Below, piece by piece: positions 1 to 7,917 of a DNA stretch of 64,000 bases. Source of the DNA: JAIBJN01 sp963775625. Its GTDB lineage: Bacteria > Actinomycetota > Thermoleophilia > Gaiellales > Gaiellaceae. The stretch is taken from the NCBI GenBank assembly GCA_963775625.1, contig CAVZJM010000009.1, positions 62,001 through 126,000 of the forward strand, read 5' to 3'. The notes beneath the pieces were generated by a model. The model was not told the origin of the DNA, searched no databases, and saw only the letters and a list, made by a program, of their open reading frames with translations. The position numbers were made by a program, and so were the translations under genes. The stretch's first letter is position 1. Each line of letters begins with the position of its first letter.

Positions 1-1193
1 TCGTCGTAGGGCTCGAGCGCCCCCGGCGCCCACGGCGTCGCGCCCGGGCCGACCGCGCCGACCGCGGCCTCGGCCGCCAGGAGCCCCGATTTCATCGCGT
101 AGTGGACGCCTTTGAGCGCGGGCACGTTGACGAAGCCGGCGGAGTCCCCGACGATCATCCCACCGGGGAAGGAGAAGCGCTCGGGCAGGGCCTGGAAGCC
201 TCCCTCGGGAATGGTCTTCGCTCCCCAGGCGACGCGCGTCCCCCCGGCGAGGATGCCGTGGACGAACGGGTGGGTCTTCAGCTCCTGCAGCAGGTCGTGA
301 ACGGAGAGCGTGGCGTCGGTGTAGTCGAGCCCGACCACCATGCCGATGGCGACCTGGTCGTCGCCGAGCGGGTAGATGAAGCTGCCCCCGAACTCGCGGT
401 AGCGCTTGCCGGCGCGCAGGGGCCAGCCCATCGTGTGGACGACCCGGTTGAGCGGCTTCGGAACGTCCCAGACCTCCTTCACGCCGAGCGCGTACACCTG
501 CGGGCCCGACGCGAGGCCGAAGCGCTGCGAGGCGATGCCGGCCAGGTGCCCTTGCGTCCCCTCGGCCAGGATCGTGACCCGGGCCCGGATGTCCGAGCCC
601 GGCTCGAAGTTCGCGAGCTCCTCGCCGCCCTTGCCTCGCCCCCGGTCTCCGGTGCGGACGCCGACCACGCGGCCGCCGCTGACGAGGAGGGTTCGCGCGG
701 CCGTCTCGGGCACGAGGGTGACGCCGACCTCCTCGGCCTTCTCCGCCAGCCAGCGTCCGACCTCCGAGAGCGAGGCGACGTAGTGGTTGTGGTTCCACAT
801 CGGCGGCGGCGCCGGCACCCGCAGGTGGCGCTTCGGCGTCAGGAAGTAGACGCCCTCGCGCACCACCGGCGCCCTGAAAGGCATGTCCTCGGTGACCATC
901 CCCGGGAACAGCTCGCGAAACCCACGGGGGTTGACGACGACGCCGGAGAGCAGCTGGGCGCCGGGGGCGCGGGCCTTCTCGACCACCGCGACCGGGACGT
1001 CGCCGAGCTGCTCCCGCACCTCCGGACGCTCCTCGAGGAGCTGCCCGACGCGGATGGCGGCGGAGAGGCCGGCCGGGCCGCCGCCCACGACGAGCACCCC
1101 GACGTCGATCCGCTCGTCCGGCGGGTCGGTCGGCTCGGCGACGAAGTCGCGCCAGTCGAAGGGGGGCGGGAAGTCGGCGGGGCGGACGCTCAT
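1..1193 (-). CDS. Electron-transfer flavoprotein:ubiquinone oxidoreductase, C-terminus beyond window
   Basis: Reads from an ATG at 1193 leftward off the window edge (about 397 codons seen). The N-terminal part has the FAD dinucleotide-binding loop VVGGGPAGLSAA at about residue 35, and the ETF-QO family pattern continues through HTMGWP, GGSFIYP and GDSAGFVN. The enzyme passes electrons from reduced ETF to the membrane quinone pool. The C-terminal 4Fe-4S ferredoxin part, if present, lies outside the window. The start overlaps the etfA stop by 4 bp, so etfB-etfA-ETF-QO is one operon. Family assignment is secure; the full domain set cannot be checked. Confidence 0.9.
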   Translation of the reverse strand, partial: MSVRPADFPPPFDWRDFVAEPTDPPDERIDVGVLVVGGGPAGLSAAIRVGQLLEERPEVREQLGDVPVAVVEKARAPGAQLLSGVVVNPRGFRELFPGMVTEDMPFRAPVVREGVYFLTPKRHLRVPAPPPMWNHNHYVASLSEVGRWLAEKAEEVGVTLVPETAARTLLVSGGRVVGVRTGDRGRGKGGEELANFEPGSDIRARVTILAEGTQGHLAGIASQRFGLASGPQVYALGVKEVWDVPKPLNRVVHTMGWPLRAGKRYREFGGSFIYPLGDDQVAIGMVVGLDYTDATLSVHDLLQELKTHPFVHGILAGGTRVAWGAKTIPEGGFQALPERFSFPGGMIVGDSAGFVNVPALKGVHYAMKSGLLAAEAAVGAVGPGATPWAPGALEPYD

Positions 1194-2149
1194 CCTCGCT
1201 CCTTCACGAGCTGGGTCAGCTTGGGGACGATCTGGTGCAGGTCGCCGACGACGCCGACGTCCGCGTACTCGAAGATGGGCGCGTTGGGGTCCTTGTTGAT
1301 GGCGACGATCGTCCCGGAGGCCTGCATCCCCACCTTGTGCTGGATCGCTCCGGAGATGCCGCATGCGAGGTAGAGCTTCGGCGCCACCGTCTTCCCCGTC
1401 TGGCCGACCTGGGCCGCATACGGATACCAGCCGGCATCGACGACGGCGCGCGTTGCGGCGACCGCCCCTCCGAGCGCTGCTGCCAGCTCCTCGAGAAGCG
1501 CGAACTTGTCGGGCTCCCCGAGCCCGCGGCCGCCGGCCACGATCACGTCGGCCTCCTCGATCGACGGGCCCTCGCTCTCGGCGTGGGCTCGCTCCACCAT
1601 GACCGCCTTCGTCGAGAAGTCCTCGAGCTCGACGGCGACGTCCTCGACTGCCGCCTCGCCTCCTGTCTCCATCGGCTCGAAGGTCCCGGAGCGAACGAGC
1701 GCGAGGCGCGGCTCGCCCTTCCAGCCGACGTCCACGTTGACGGAGTCCTGCAGCGCGGCCCTCCTGCCGACGAGCGCCCCGTCGCGGAGCTCGAGGTCGA
1801 CGAGGTCCCAGTTGAGGCCGGCGCCGAGCCGCGCGGCGAGTCCGGCGGCGACGTCGGCCGAGAGGACGGAGGCGCCGAAGAGCACCGTGTCGAAGCCGCG
1901 CGAGCGGACGAGGCCGGCGAGGACGTCCACGCGCGGCTGGGGAAGCGGCGCTGCAAGCGCGGGGTCGTCGGCGACGTAGACGGTGGCCGCACCGTGGCGC
2001 CCCGCCTCTGCGGCGAGCTCCTTGACTCCGGAGCCGGCCAGGACCGCCGCGACGTCGACTCCGAGCCCGGCGGCCTTCGAGAGCACGCCGAGCGAGCCCT
2101 TGACGAGCTCGCCCTCGTGATCCTCCAGGAAGACGAGCGTTCCGGGCAT
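1190..2149 (-). CDS. etfA: Electron transfer flavoprotein alpha subunit
   Basis: A 319-residue EtfA. The N-terminal half is the alpha/beta nucleotide-binding-like domain. The C-terminal FAD-binding signature is intact: VAAT and VDAGWYPYAAQVGQTGKTV, then CGISGAIQHKVGM and IVAINKDPNAPIF. EtfAB takes electrons from acyl-CoA dehydrogenases and passes them to ETF-QO, encoded directly downstream. The ATG at 2149 overlaps the etfB stop (ATGA), which fixes the start and implies translational coupling. Partner dehydrogenases in the window are the 9529-10674 protein or enzymes elsewhere. Confidence 0.95.
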   Translation of the reverse strand: MPGTLVFLEDHEGELVKGSLGVLSKAAGLGVDVAAVLAGSGVKELAAEAGRHGAATVYVADDPALAAPLPQPRVDVLAGLVRSRGFDTVLFGASVLSADVAAGLAARLGAGLNWDLVDLELRDGALVGRRAALQDSVNVDVGWKGEPRLALVRSGTFEPMETGGEAAVEDVAVELEDFSTKAVMVERAHAESEGPSIEEADVIVAGGRGLGEPDKFALLEELAAALGGAVAATRAVVDAGWYPYAAQVGQTGKTVAPKLYLACGISGAIQHKVGMQASGTIVAINKDPNAPIFEYADVGVVGDLHQIVPKLTQLVKERG

Positions 2150-2928
2150 CAGATCAGCTTTCTCTCCGTCAGGTACTCGAGGATCTTCTCCGCGGCGCTG
2201 CCGTCGTCCTCGATGCGGACGCTCTCTCCGCGCGCCGGCGGGTCGGCGAGGGCGAGCACCTCGGTGCGGGAGCCGGCCTCCCCGACCTCGTCGGCCGCGA
2301 GCCCGAGATCGGCGGCGGCGAGCGTCTCGAGCGGCTTCTTCTTGGCGCCCATGATCCCCTTCAGCGAGGGATAGCGAGGCTCGTTGATCGCGTCGGACAC
2401 GGCTACGACGGCCGGGAGCGGCGCCTCGATGACGTCGTAGCCGTACTCGGTCTGGCGCTTGGCGGTCGCCTTCCCCTCGCCGAGCTCGAGGCTCGCCGCC
2501 TGCGAGACGACCGGGAGCCGCAGCAGATCGGCGAGCGCCGACCACAGCACCGCGCCGTCGGAATCCGAGCCCTGCTGGCCGAGGAGGACGAGGTCGGGCT
2601 CCTCTCGCTCGACCGCCCTCGCGAGCGCGCGCGCCGTCGGGAGCAGGTCGGAGCCCGCGAGCGCGTCGTCGGCGACGTGGACGGCGCGGTCGGCACCGAG
2701 CGCCAGCGCCTTGCGGAGCGAGTCCGCGGCCCGCGCGGGCGCGACCATGATCGCGATCACCTCTCCCTCCCCTGTCCGCTCCTTGATTCGAAGCGCCTCC
2801 TCGAGCGCGTGCGCGTCGAAGGGGTTGAGCGCGGCGCTCCCGCTGCGGTCCAGTCGGAGGGTTCCCGGGTCGATCCGCGTGCGAGCGGATGCCTCCGGCA
2901 CCTCCTTGACACAGACGGCGAGCTTCAC
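2149..2928 (-). CDS. etfB: Electron transfer flavoprotein beta subunit
   Basis: A 259-residue EtfB, the normal length. It begins MKLAVCVKEVPE and contains the AMP-binding region around ALALGADRAVHV and the family motif LLGQQGSDSDGAVLW. First gene of the operon etfB-etfA-ETF-QO. The first codon lies about 130 bp from the divergent M23 peptidase gene, so the promoters of both must share 2929-3062. Confidence 0.95.
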   Translation of the reverse strand: MKLAVCVKEVPEASARTRIDPGTLRLDRSGSAALNPFDAHALEEALRIKERTGEGEVIAIMVAPARAADSLRKALALGADRAVHVADDALAGSDLLPTARALARAVEREEPDLVLLGQQGSDSDGAVLWSALADLLRLPVVSQAASLELGEGKATAKRQTEYGYDVIEAPLPAVVAVSDAINEPRYPSLKGIMGAKKKPLETLAAADLGLAADEVGEAGSRTEVLALADPPARGESVRIEDDGSAAEKILEYLTERKLI

Positions 2929-2967
2929 CGGGGGCGGATCCTATCGAGCCGCGCTTTCCGAGCCTGG

Positions 2968-2996
2968 CTCAAGTCTTTACAGGTTCGTGCCGAAGG
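2968..2996 (+). promoter_or_regulatory. Candidate sigma-28/sigma-D-like promoter of the M23 peptidase
   Basis: CTCAAG at 2968 and GCCGAA at 2989 resemble the -35 and -10 of FliA/SigD-type promoters (TCAAG-N16-CCGA), about 70 bp ahead of the peptidase start. A similar arrangement sharing the string TTACAGG occurs at 30982-31005 ahead of another secreted-protein gene. This is only a pattern match; a sigma-70 promoter elsewhere in 2929-3062 is not excluded. Confidence 0.25.
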
Positions 2997-3062
2997 GTCT
3001 GCTAGTCTCCGCGCCTTCCAGGCCGCCTTCCAGGCGCCGCACCGGAGCGTCGGACCGCTCGT

Positions 3063-3962
3063 ATGAGCCGCCACCGGACGACAGCCGTAGCCCTTCTCGT
3101 CCTCCTTGCCGCGTGGGCCCTCGCAGGGACGGCGAGCGGCGCCGTCCCGCGGCTGATCTTCCCGATCGTCGCGGCGACGACCTACACGGACGACTTCGGC
3201 GCCCCGCGGCCGAGCGGCGGCCATCAGGCCAACGACATCATGGCCGCGAAACGCTCTCCCGTCGTCGCCGTCGAGAGCGGGCGCGTCGTCAAGTACACGA
3301 GGTCCTCGAACGCCGGCTGCATGCTCTACCTCTACGGCAAGAGCGGCACGACGTACATGTACATCCACCTGAACAACGACAGGACGCTTCGAAACGACAA
3401 TCGCGGCGGGTGCAGGAACCGGATCGCGTACGCGCCCGGCCTCGAGCACCGCCAGTGGGTGCGGGCCGGCCAGCTGATCGCCTACGTGGGCGATTCGGGG
3501 GACGCGAACGGGATCGCGTCGCACCTGCACTTCGAGCTGCACCCGAACGGCGGCCGGGCGGTCTCCCCGTACAAGCACCTCCGCCGAGCCTACCGGCACC
3601 TCTACGCCCGCCCCGCTGCCGACGCCTTCGAAACCCTGAGCATGCGCGTCTACGGCAGGGTCGTCAGGACCGTGCTCGACGTCGACCCGCAGCGGATCCG
3701 CGTTCGCGTCAAGAGGGTTGTCCTCCCGCAGAACGGCTGGAAGGTGCGACCCGCCCGCCCCATGACGGTGTCGGTCACGCCCGAGGCGATCGTCCGCCAT
3801 GTCGTGGCGCCGGGGACGTTCGAGCCGATCGCGCTCGAGGACTTTCGCCCGAGCGACCGCGTCGTCGTCCGGACGAACGACGTCCCGGACACCTTGGCCT
3901 CGGCGCGGGGGGCGGCCAACGCGCACACCATCCGCGACATCCTCCTTCGCCTGAGAACTTAG
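3063..3962 (+). CDS. Secreted M23-family (LytM-like) metallopeptidase
   Basis: A 299-residue protein with an N-terminal signal peptide (hydrophobic residues 8-24, cleavage near TASGA). The M23 zinc site is visible as HQANDIM (His and Asp ligands, about residue 56) and HLHFELHPNG (about residue 157). Such enzymes cut peptidoglycan peptide bridges outside the membrane. The C-terminal 110 residues after the peptidase core are a beta-rich extension I do not recognise. Divergent from etfB and convergent with thiE, whose stop lies immediately beyond its own TAG. It could be a non-catalytic LytM factor, but all visible ligands are retained. Confidence 0.85.
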   Translation: MSRHRTTAVALLVLLAAWALAGTASGAVPRLIFPIVAATTYTDDFGAPRPSGGHQANDIMAAKRSPVVAVESGRVVKYTRSSNAGCMLYLYGKSGTTYMYIHLNNDRTLRNDNRGGCRNRIAYAPGLEHRQWVRAGQLIAYVGDSGDANGIASHLHFELHPNGGRAVSPYKHLRRAYRHLYARPAADAFETLSMRVYGRVVRTVLDVDPQRIRVRVKRVVLPQNGWKVRPARPMTVSVTPEAIVRHVVAPGTFEPIALEDFRPSDRVVVRTNDVPDTLASARGAANAHTIRDILLRLRT

Positions 3963-4586
3963 TCAGTCGCCGAGGGCCTGCCGGAGCCCGCGCGCGGCCC
4001 GCTCCGGGTCGGCCGCGTCGCCGATCGCCCGCACGACCGCGATGCGCCTCGCCCCCGCCGCGACGACGTCCGCGACATTCGTCTCGTCGATGCCGCCGAT
4101 GGCGAACCAGGGGAGCCGCGCGTGGGCCGCAGCATGGCGGACGTACTCGAGCCCGGCGGCCGGCCTGCCCTCCTTCGTGGGCGTGGCGAAGACGGGCCCG
4201 ACGCCGACGTAGTCCGCCTCGGCCCGAGCGAGCTCCTCTGGGGAGTGCGTCGACAGGCCGACCGCGAGACCAAACCGGCGGGCCGCAGCGAGCGGTAGGT
4301 CGTCCTGGCCCACGTGGACGCCGTCGGCGCCGACGAGGACTGCCAGGTCCGGACGGTCGTTCACCACGAGCGGGACGCCGAGCCGCCGGGTGACCGCCCG
4401 CGCCTCCTCGAGCACCGGCAGCAGCTCTCCGTCCGGGAGCTGCTTCTCCCGCAGCTGCACGAGGTCGACCCCGCCCCGGACCGCGGCCTCGAGGAACGCC
4501 GCCAGGTCCGGCCGCGCTGCCGTGACCAGATACAGGCGCGACTCAGCCGCCGGCCACGGGCCGGGCGACGACGAGGAGGTCGCCAT
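3963..4586 (-). CDS. thiE: Thiamine-phosphate synthase
   Basis: A 207-residue ThiE joining HMP-PP and the thiazole phosphate to make thiamine phosphate. Visible family motifs: LVQLREKQLP, VNDRPDLAVLVGADGVHVG, YVGVGPVFATPTK and AIGGI. Last gene of thiG-thiS-thiE; its ATG at 4586 lies 44 bp inside thiS, implying coupled translation. The operon carries the thiazole branch only: no thiC, thiD or thiO is in view. Confidence 0.93.
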   Translation of the reverse strand: MATSSSSPGPWPAAESRLYLVTAARPDLAAFLEAAVRGGVDLVQLREKQLPDGELLPVLEEARAVTRRLGVPLVVNDRPDLAVLVGADGVHVGQDDLPLAAARRFGLAVGLSTHSPEELARAEADYVGVGPVFATPTKEGRPAAGLEYVRHAAAHARLPWFAIGGIDETNVADVVAAGARRIAVVRAIGDAADPERAARGLRQALGD

Positions 4587-4749
4587 CCTCGAGCCGTACC
4601 TCCTCGTAGCGGGCCCGCTCCACGGGCTCGCCGTTCCGCTCGACGAGCGCGTAGGACGCTCCGAGCCCGAGCCGCTCGAGGAGCCCGGCTACGGTCTCGC
4701 CGTCCGCGAAGCGCTGCTCCCGCCCGTTCACCCGAACGCTCGTGCTCAC
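4543..4749 (-). CDS. thiS: Sulfur carrier protein ThiS
   Basis: A 68-residue ubiquitin-like protein ending in the diagnostic Gly-Gly (VARPVAGG), which is adenylated and thiocarboxylated to give sulfur to ThiG. It starts with GTG at 4749, overlapping the thiG stop (GTGA). Its 3' end overlaps thiE by 44 bp. The activating enzyme ThiF is not in the window. Confidence 0.92.
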   Translation of the reverse strand: MSTSVRVNGREQRFADGETVAGLLERLGLGASYALVERNGEPVERARYEEVRLEDGDLLVVARPVAGG

Positions 4750-5525
4750 GGCTCGTGGACGGCGCCGGTGAGCGGGCTCGAGGCCACCGCCTCGGCGCCC
4801 TCCTCGATGATCCCCGCCCGAAACCCGCTCCGGCCGGCCTCGACGGCGAGGCGGAACGCCCCCGCCATCGCCACCGGGTCGCCGGCGCGCGCGATGGCGG
4901 TGTTGACGAGGACCGCGTCCGCTCCCAGCTCCATGGACTCGGCCGCATGCGAGGGAGAGCCGAGGCCCGCGTCGACGACGAGTGGCACCTCGGCCTGCTC
5001 GACCATGATGCGGATCGCGTCCCGCAGCTTGAGCCCGCGCCCGCTCCCGATGGGAGCCGCCAGCGGCATGACGGTGGCGCAGCCGACCTCCTCCAGCTTC
5101 TTCTGGAGGACCGGGTCGGGCAGCACGTAGGGCAGCACCGTGAACCCGTCCTCGACGAGGGTCGCCGCCGCGCGCAGGGTCTCGACGGGGTCGGGCAGCA
5201 GATAGCGCGGGTCGGGAATGACCTCGAGCTTCACCCAGTCGGGCAGGCCGCCGGCGCGGGCGAGTCGGGCGGTGCGCACGGCCTCTTCGGCCGTCTCGCA
5301 GCCGGAGGTGTTCGGGAGCAGCAGGACGCCCTCCGGAAGGAACGCGGTGATGTCCTCGTCGGGGGCGTCTAGATCGATGCGGCGCACGGCGACGGTGACG
5401 ATCTCGGAACCGGAGGCGCCGAGCGCCTCGCGCATGGTCTCGAACGTCGAGTACTTGCCCGTACCGGTCAGGAGGCGCGAGCGGAACTCGCGCCCGGCGA
5501 TGACGAGTGGATCCTTCACGCTCAA
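4746..5525 (-). CDS. thiG: Thiazole synthase
   Basis: A 259-residue ThiG (TIM barrel) that forms the thiazole phosphate from DXP, the ThiS thiocarboxylate and dehydroglycine. The Schiff-base lysine sits in WVKLEVIPDP, and the phosphate-binding end is present in PLVVDAGLGSPSHAAESMELGADAVLVNTA. TTG at 5525 is taken as start; GTG two codons later (5519) is equally possible. It follows directly on the TPP riboswitch, whose 3' strand contains the likely ribosome-binding purines AAGGGA. Confidence 0.94.
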   Translation of the reverse strand: MSVKDPLVIAGREFRSRLLTGTGKYSTFETMREALGASGSEIVTVAVRRIDLDAPDEDITAFLPEGVLLLPNTSGCETAEEAVRTARLARAGGLPDWVKLEVIPDPRYLLPDPVETLRAAATLVEDGFTVLPYVLPDPVLQKKLEEVGCATVMPLAAPIGSGRGLKLRDAIRIMVEQAEVPLVVDAGLGSPSHAAESMELGADAVLVNTAIARAGDPVAMAGAFRLAVEAGRSGFRAGIIEEGAEAVASSPLTGAVHEP

Positions 5526-5531
5526 CGTCTT

Positions 5532-5622
5532 TCGAGTCCCTTCGCTGGCATGACCCAGATCAGGTGGTGGCGGTCGAGGCCTCGCGACCTCCTCTCAGCC
5601 TCCGACCAGAGGCTCCCGCTCC
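5532..5622 (-). promoter_or_regulatory. TPP riboswitch (THI box) ahead of thiGSE
   Basis: Read on the minus strand, the region contains the two conserved halves of the THI element: GGCTGAGAGG (complement of about 5591-5600) and CCTGATCTGGGTCATGCC followed by AGCGAAGGGA (complement of about 5536-5564). The closing helix overlaps the AAGGGA that would serve as the thiG Shine-Dalgarno. That fits repression of translation, or of transcription, when TPP binds. The class is well established; the exact ends are estimated. Confidence 0.9.
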
Positions 5623-5648
5623 TCGAGAGCGTACCAACGGACGTGCTC

Positions 5649-6419
5649 TTAGCGGCCGCGGAACTCCGGCGGCCGCTTCTCGACGAACGCGGCCATGCCC
5701 TCCTGCTGGTCCTCGCTCCCGAAGAGCATGGCGAAGAGACGAGCCTCGCTCTCGAGGTTGCTCCGGTGCGGGCCCTGGAGCGACAGGTTCACGGCCTCCT
5801 TCGCGTAGGCGAGCGCGAGCGGGCTCTTGGCCTCGAGCCCGCGGCACAGCTCGAGCGTCCGCTCGCGCAGCTCGCCGGGCTCGAAGACGGCGTTGACGAG
5901 CCCATGCTCCAGCGCCTCGGCCGCGTCGACGGGGCGGCCGGTGAAGATCAGAGCCTTGGCGAAGCCCAGGGTGGTCGTGCGCGCGAGGCGGACCGAGCCG
6001 CCCCACCCGGGGAGGATGCCGAGGTCGATCTCGGGTTGCCCGATGCGCGCGTTGGAGGAGGCGAGGCGCAGATCGCAGGCGAGCGCGAGCTCGCAGCCGC
6101 CGCCGAGCGCGTAGCCGTTGATCGCCGCGATGGTCGGCTTCGGCATGGTCTCGAGGAGGTTGCCGCAGGCGTGGCCGAGCTCGCCCCAGCGCCGGGCGTC
6201 GATCACCCCCAGGCCCTGCATGTACTTGATGTCCGCGCCGGCGATGAAGGCCTTCTCGCCGGCGCCGGTGAGGACGACCACGCGCGCCGTCTCGTCGGTC
6301 GCGAGCTCGCCCAGCCGGTCGCGCAGCGTCTCGAGGTGCTCGAGGTCGAGCGCGTTCATCGCCTCGGCCCGGTCGACCGTGACGATCGCCGTGCCCTCGG
6401 TCCGCTCGACGTCGATCAA
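5649..6419 (-). CDS. Enoyl-CoA hydratase/isomerase family protein (crotonase)
   Basis: A 256-residue crotonase. The oxyanion-hole segment is AFIAGADIKYM (about residue 56). Both hydratase glutamates are present, in GGGCELALACD and IGQPEIDLGILPG, so true enoyl-CoA hydratase activity is plausible. It starts with TTG at 6419 with AGGAG 10 nt upstream; that AGGAG lies in the hairpin at 6421-6449. Downstream in the same direction as the B12-binding protein gene. It may act in beta-oxidation with the HBDH and thiolase at 59-61 kb. Confidence 0.9.
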   Translation of the reverse strand: MIDVERTEGTAIVTVDRAEAMNALDLEHLETLRDRLGELATDETARVVVLTGAGEKAFIAGADIKYMQGLGVIDARRWGELGHACGNLLETMPKPTIAAINGYALGGGCELALACDLRLASSNARIGQPEIDLGILPGWGGSVRLARTTTLGFAKALIFTGRPVDAAEALEHGLVNAVFEPGELRERTLELCRGLEAKSPLALAYAKEAVNLSLQGPHRSNLESEARLFAMLFGSEDQQEGMAAFVEKRPPEFRGR

Positions 6420-6420
6420 T

Positions 6421-6449
6421 AGTGCCGCTCCTGGTGATCGAGCGGCACT
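6421..6449 (-). terminator. Perfect 10-bp hairpin spanning a stop codon and the next Shine-Dalgarno
   Basis: AGTGCCGCTC (6421-6430) pairs exactly with GAGCGGCACT (6440-6449) around a 9-nt loop. Its upstream arm includes part of the TAG stop of the B12-binding gene, and its downstream arm includes the AGGAG of the crotonase gene. No T-run follows, so it may be a translational or processing element rather than an intrinsic terminator. Confidence 0.5.
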
Positions 6450-6849
6450 AGGCGACTGCCGACACGTTGGCCCGCAGGAAGTCGACGATCTCGGAGACCG
6501 GCGCGCCGGGGGTGAAGATCTCGGCGACGCCCTGCTCCTTGAGCGCGACGACGTCCTCCCGCGGGATCGTGCCGCCGACCACCACGAGCACGTCCTCGAC
6601 GCCGTTCTCGCGCAGGCCCTCGAGGATCTTCGGGACGAGCGTCATGTGCGCGCCGGAGAGGATGGAGATCCCGACTGCGTCCGCGTCCTCCTGGATGGCG
6701 GTCTCCACGATCTGCTCCGGCGTCTGGTGGAGGCCCGTGTAGATCACCTCCATACCGGCGTCCCGGAGGGCCCGCGCGATGATCTTCGCCCCCCTGTCGT
6801 GACCGTCGAGCCCCGGCTTTGCGATCACGACCCGGATCTTCCTGGCCAT
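6448..6849 (-). CDS. Stand-alone B12-binding subunit of an acyl-CoA mutase
   Basis: A 133-residue cobalamin-binding domain with the base-off signature complete: GLDGHDRG (DxHxxG, His ligand), SILSGAH and VVVGGTIP. It matches the C-terminal/small subunit of methylmalonyl- or isobutyryl-CoA mutase. The 554-residue large subunit at 44106-45770 lacks this domain, so the two probably form one holoenzyme although 38 kb apart. ATG at 6849 is used; a TATACT box ends 8 nt before it, suggesting a leaderless mRNA. Confidence 0.9.
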   Translation of the reverse strand: MARKIRVVIAKPGLDGHDRGAKIIARALRDAGMEVIYTGLHQTPEQIVETAIQEDADAVGISILSGAHMTLVPKILEGLRENGVEDVLVVVGGTIPREDVVALKEQGVAEIFTPGAPVSEIVDFLRANVSAVA

Positions 6850-6857
6850 GGTGCGCC

Positions 6858-6863
6858 AGTATA
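6858..6863 (-). promoter_or_regulatory. Candidate -10 box of a leaderless transcript
   Basis: The minus strand reads TATACT, then 8 nt, then the ATG of the B12-binding gene, so transcription would begin at or next to the start codon. No convincing -35 is seen. The adenosyltransferase gene at 57043 has the same TATACT-to-start geometry. Confidence 0.35.
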
Positions 6864-7573
6864 TGGAGGTGCGCCTGACCGTCATCGGCTCGTCCCCCGC
6901 CTGGCCGAACCCCGGGAGCGCCCAATCCGGCTACCTCGTGCAGGGGGAGGGATCGCTCCTGCTCGACTGCGGGCCGGGCGTCCTGGGCCGCCTGCGCGAG
7001 CTCGAGCTCTTCCCGCGCTCGATCGCCATCACGCACTTCCACCTCGACCACTGGGGAGACCTCGTGCCCTGGGCCTGGCTGAATGCTTTCGGCCCGCAGG
7101 CCCACAGGATCGAGTGCTCGCTCTGGCTCCCACCCGGCGGGCGAGACCAGCTGGACGACTTCGCCTCGCGCTGGGGGACCGAGGCGATGTTCGAGACCGC
7201 CTTCGACCTCCGCGAGTTCGAGCCGGGGGTCGCATTCTCGACCGTGGGCTTCGAGGTCGAGGCCCGCAGGCTCCCGCACTACAACCTCGTGTCGTACGGC
7301 TTTCGAGTGACCCACGGCGGGAGGACGCTCGCGTACTCCGGCGACTCGGCGCCCACCGACGAGCTCACCGACCTCGCCCGCGGCGCCGACCTCTTCCTGT
7401 GCGAGGCGACCCTCGCCGATCCCGCGGCCGACGGGCTCCCGCGCGGTCACCTGTCCGCCGAGGAGGCGCTCGCAGCCGCCGACGGCCCCGTCCTCCTGAC
7501 GCACCGGCCGTTCGAGCTCGCCGTGCCCGACGGCGTCCCCGTCGCCCGCGACGGCCTCGTCGTCGAGGTCTAA
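6863..7573 (+). CDS. MBL-fold metal-dependent hydrolase
   Basis: A 236-residue metallo-beta-lactamase-fold protein with the metal motif THFHLDHWGD (HxHxDH, about residue 55), a later His in LPHYNLVSYGF, an Asp in YSGDSAPTDE and a terminal THRPFE. The layout resembles short RNase Z/arylsulfatase-like hydrolases, but the substrate is unknown. ATG at 6863 (MEVRLTVIGSS) is preferred because it starts the conserved first strand; an upstream ATG at 6848 overlaps the divergent B12-protein start. It ends against a palindromic intergenic element. Confidence 0.85.
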   Translation: MEVRLTVIGSSPAWPNPGSAQSGYLVQGEGSLLLDCGPGVLGRLRELELFPRSIAITHFHLDHWGDLVPWAWLNAFGPQAHRIECSLWLPPGGRDQLDDFASRWGTEAMFETAFDLREFEPGVAFSTVGFEVEARRLPHYNLVSYGFRVTHGGRTLAYSGDSAPTDELTDLARGADLFLCEATLADPAADGLPRGHLSAEEALAAADGPVLLTHRPFELAVPDGVPVARDGLVVEV

Positions 7574-7626
7574 GAGCTCATTTCGGAACGATGCGCCGCG
7601 GCACCCGGCTTCATTTCGAAGGAGTT
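7574..7626. repeat. Palindromic intergenic element, short copy
   Basis: The 53 bp exactly fill the gap between the TAA of the MBL gene and the TAG of the converging carrier-protein gene. The ends are inverted (GAGCTC...TTCGAAGGAGTTCTA) and the right half carries GGCTTCATT, as in the long copies at 21087 and 61036. Probably a shared bidirectional terminator derived from that family. Confidence 0.6.
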
Positions 7627-7875
7627 CTACGAGGGGCGCTTCGACTCGACGAGAGCGGCGATCTGGCCGATCGTCGCGAAGTTGCTCGGGACGACGTCGC
7701 GGTCGTCGATCTCCACGTCGAACTCCTCCTCGAGCAGGGAGATCAGCGTGATCATCCCCAGCGAATCGACCACCTGCTTCTCGAGCAGCGGGTACGACTC
7801 GTCGACATCGGCCCACGAGCCGCTCCAGTGCAGATTGCCGGCCATGAGATCCTTGATGCGCTCTTCGGTCGACAC
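7627..7875 (-). CDS. Acyl/peptidyl carrier protein
   Basis: An 82-residue carrier protein. The phosphopantetheine serine is in VVDSLGMITL, followed by the usual helix III LLEEEFDVEI. GTG at 7875 is chosen because AAAGGAGAT lies just before it; a GTG at 7893 would start upstream of that Shine-Dalgarno. Third in a gene set after acyl dehydrogenase (10674) and adenylation enzyme (9532), so it is very likely the carrier that this enzyme loads. Confidence 0.9.
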   Translation of the reverse strand: MSTEERIKDLMAGNLHWSGSWADVDESYPLLEKQVVDSLGMITLISLLEEEFDVEIDDRDVVPSNFATIGQIAALVESKRPS

Positions 7876-7917
7876 TGATCTCCTTTCGATCACGTGTGGT
7901 CGGGCCGTGGGCTCGAG

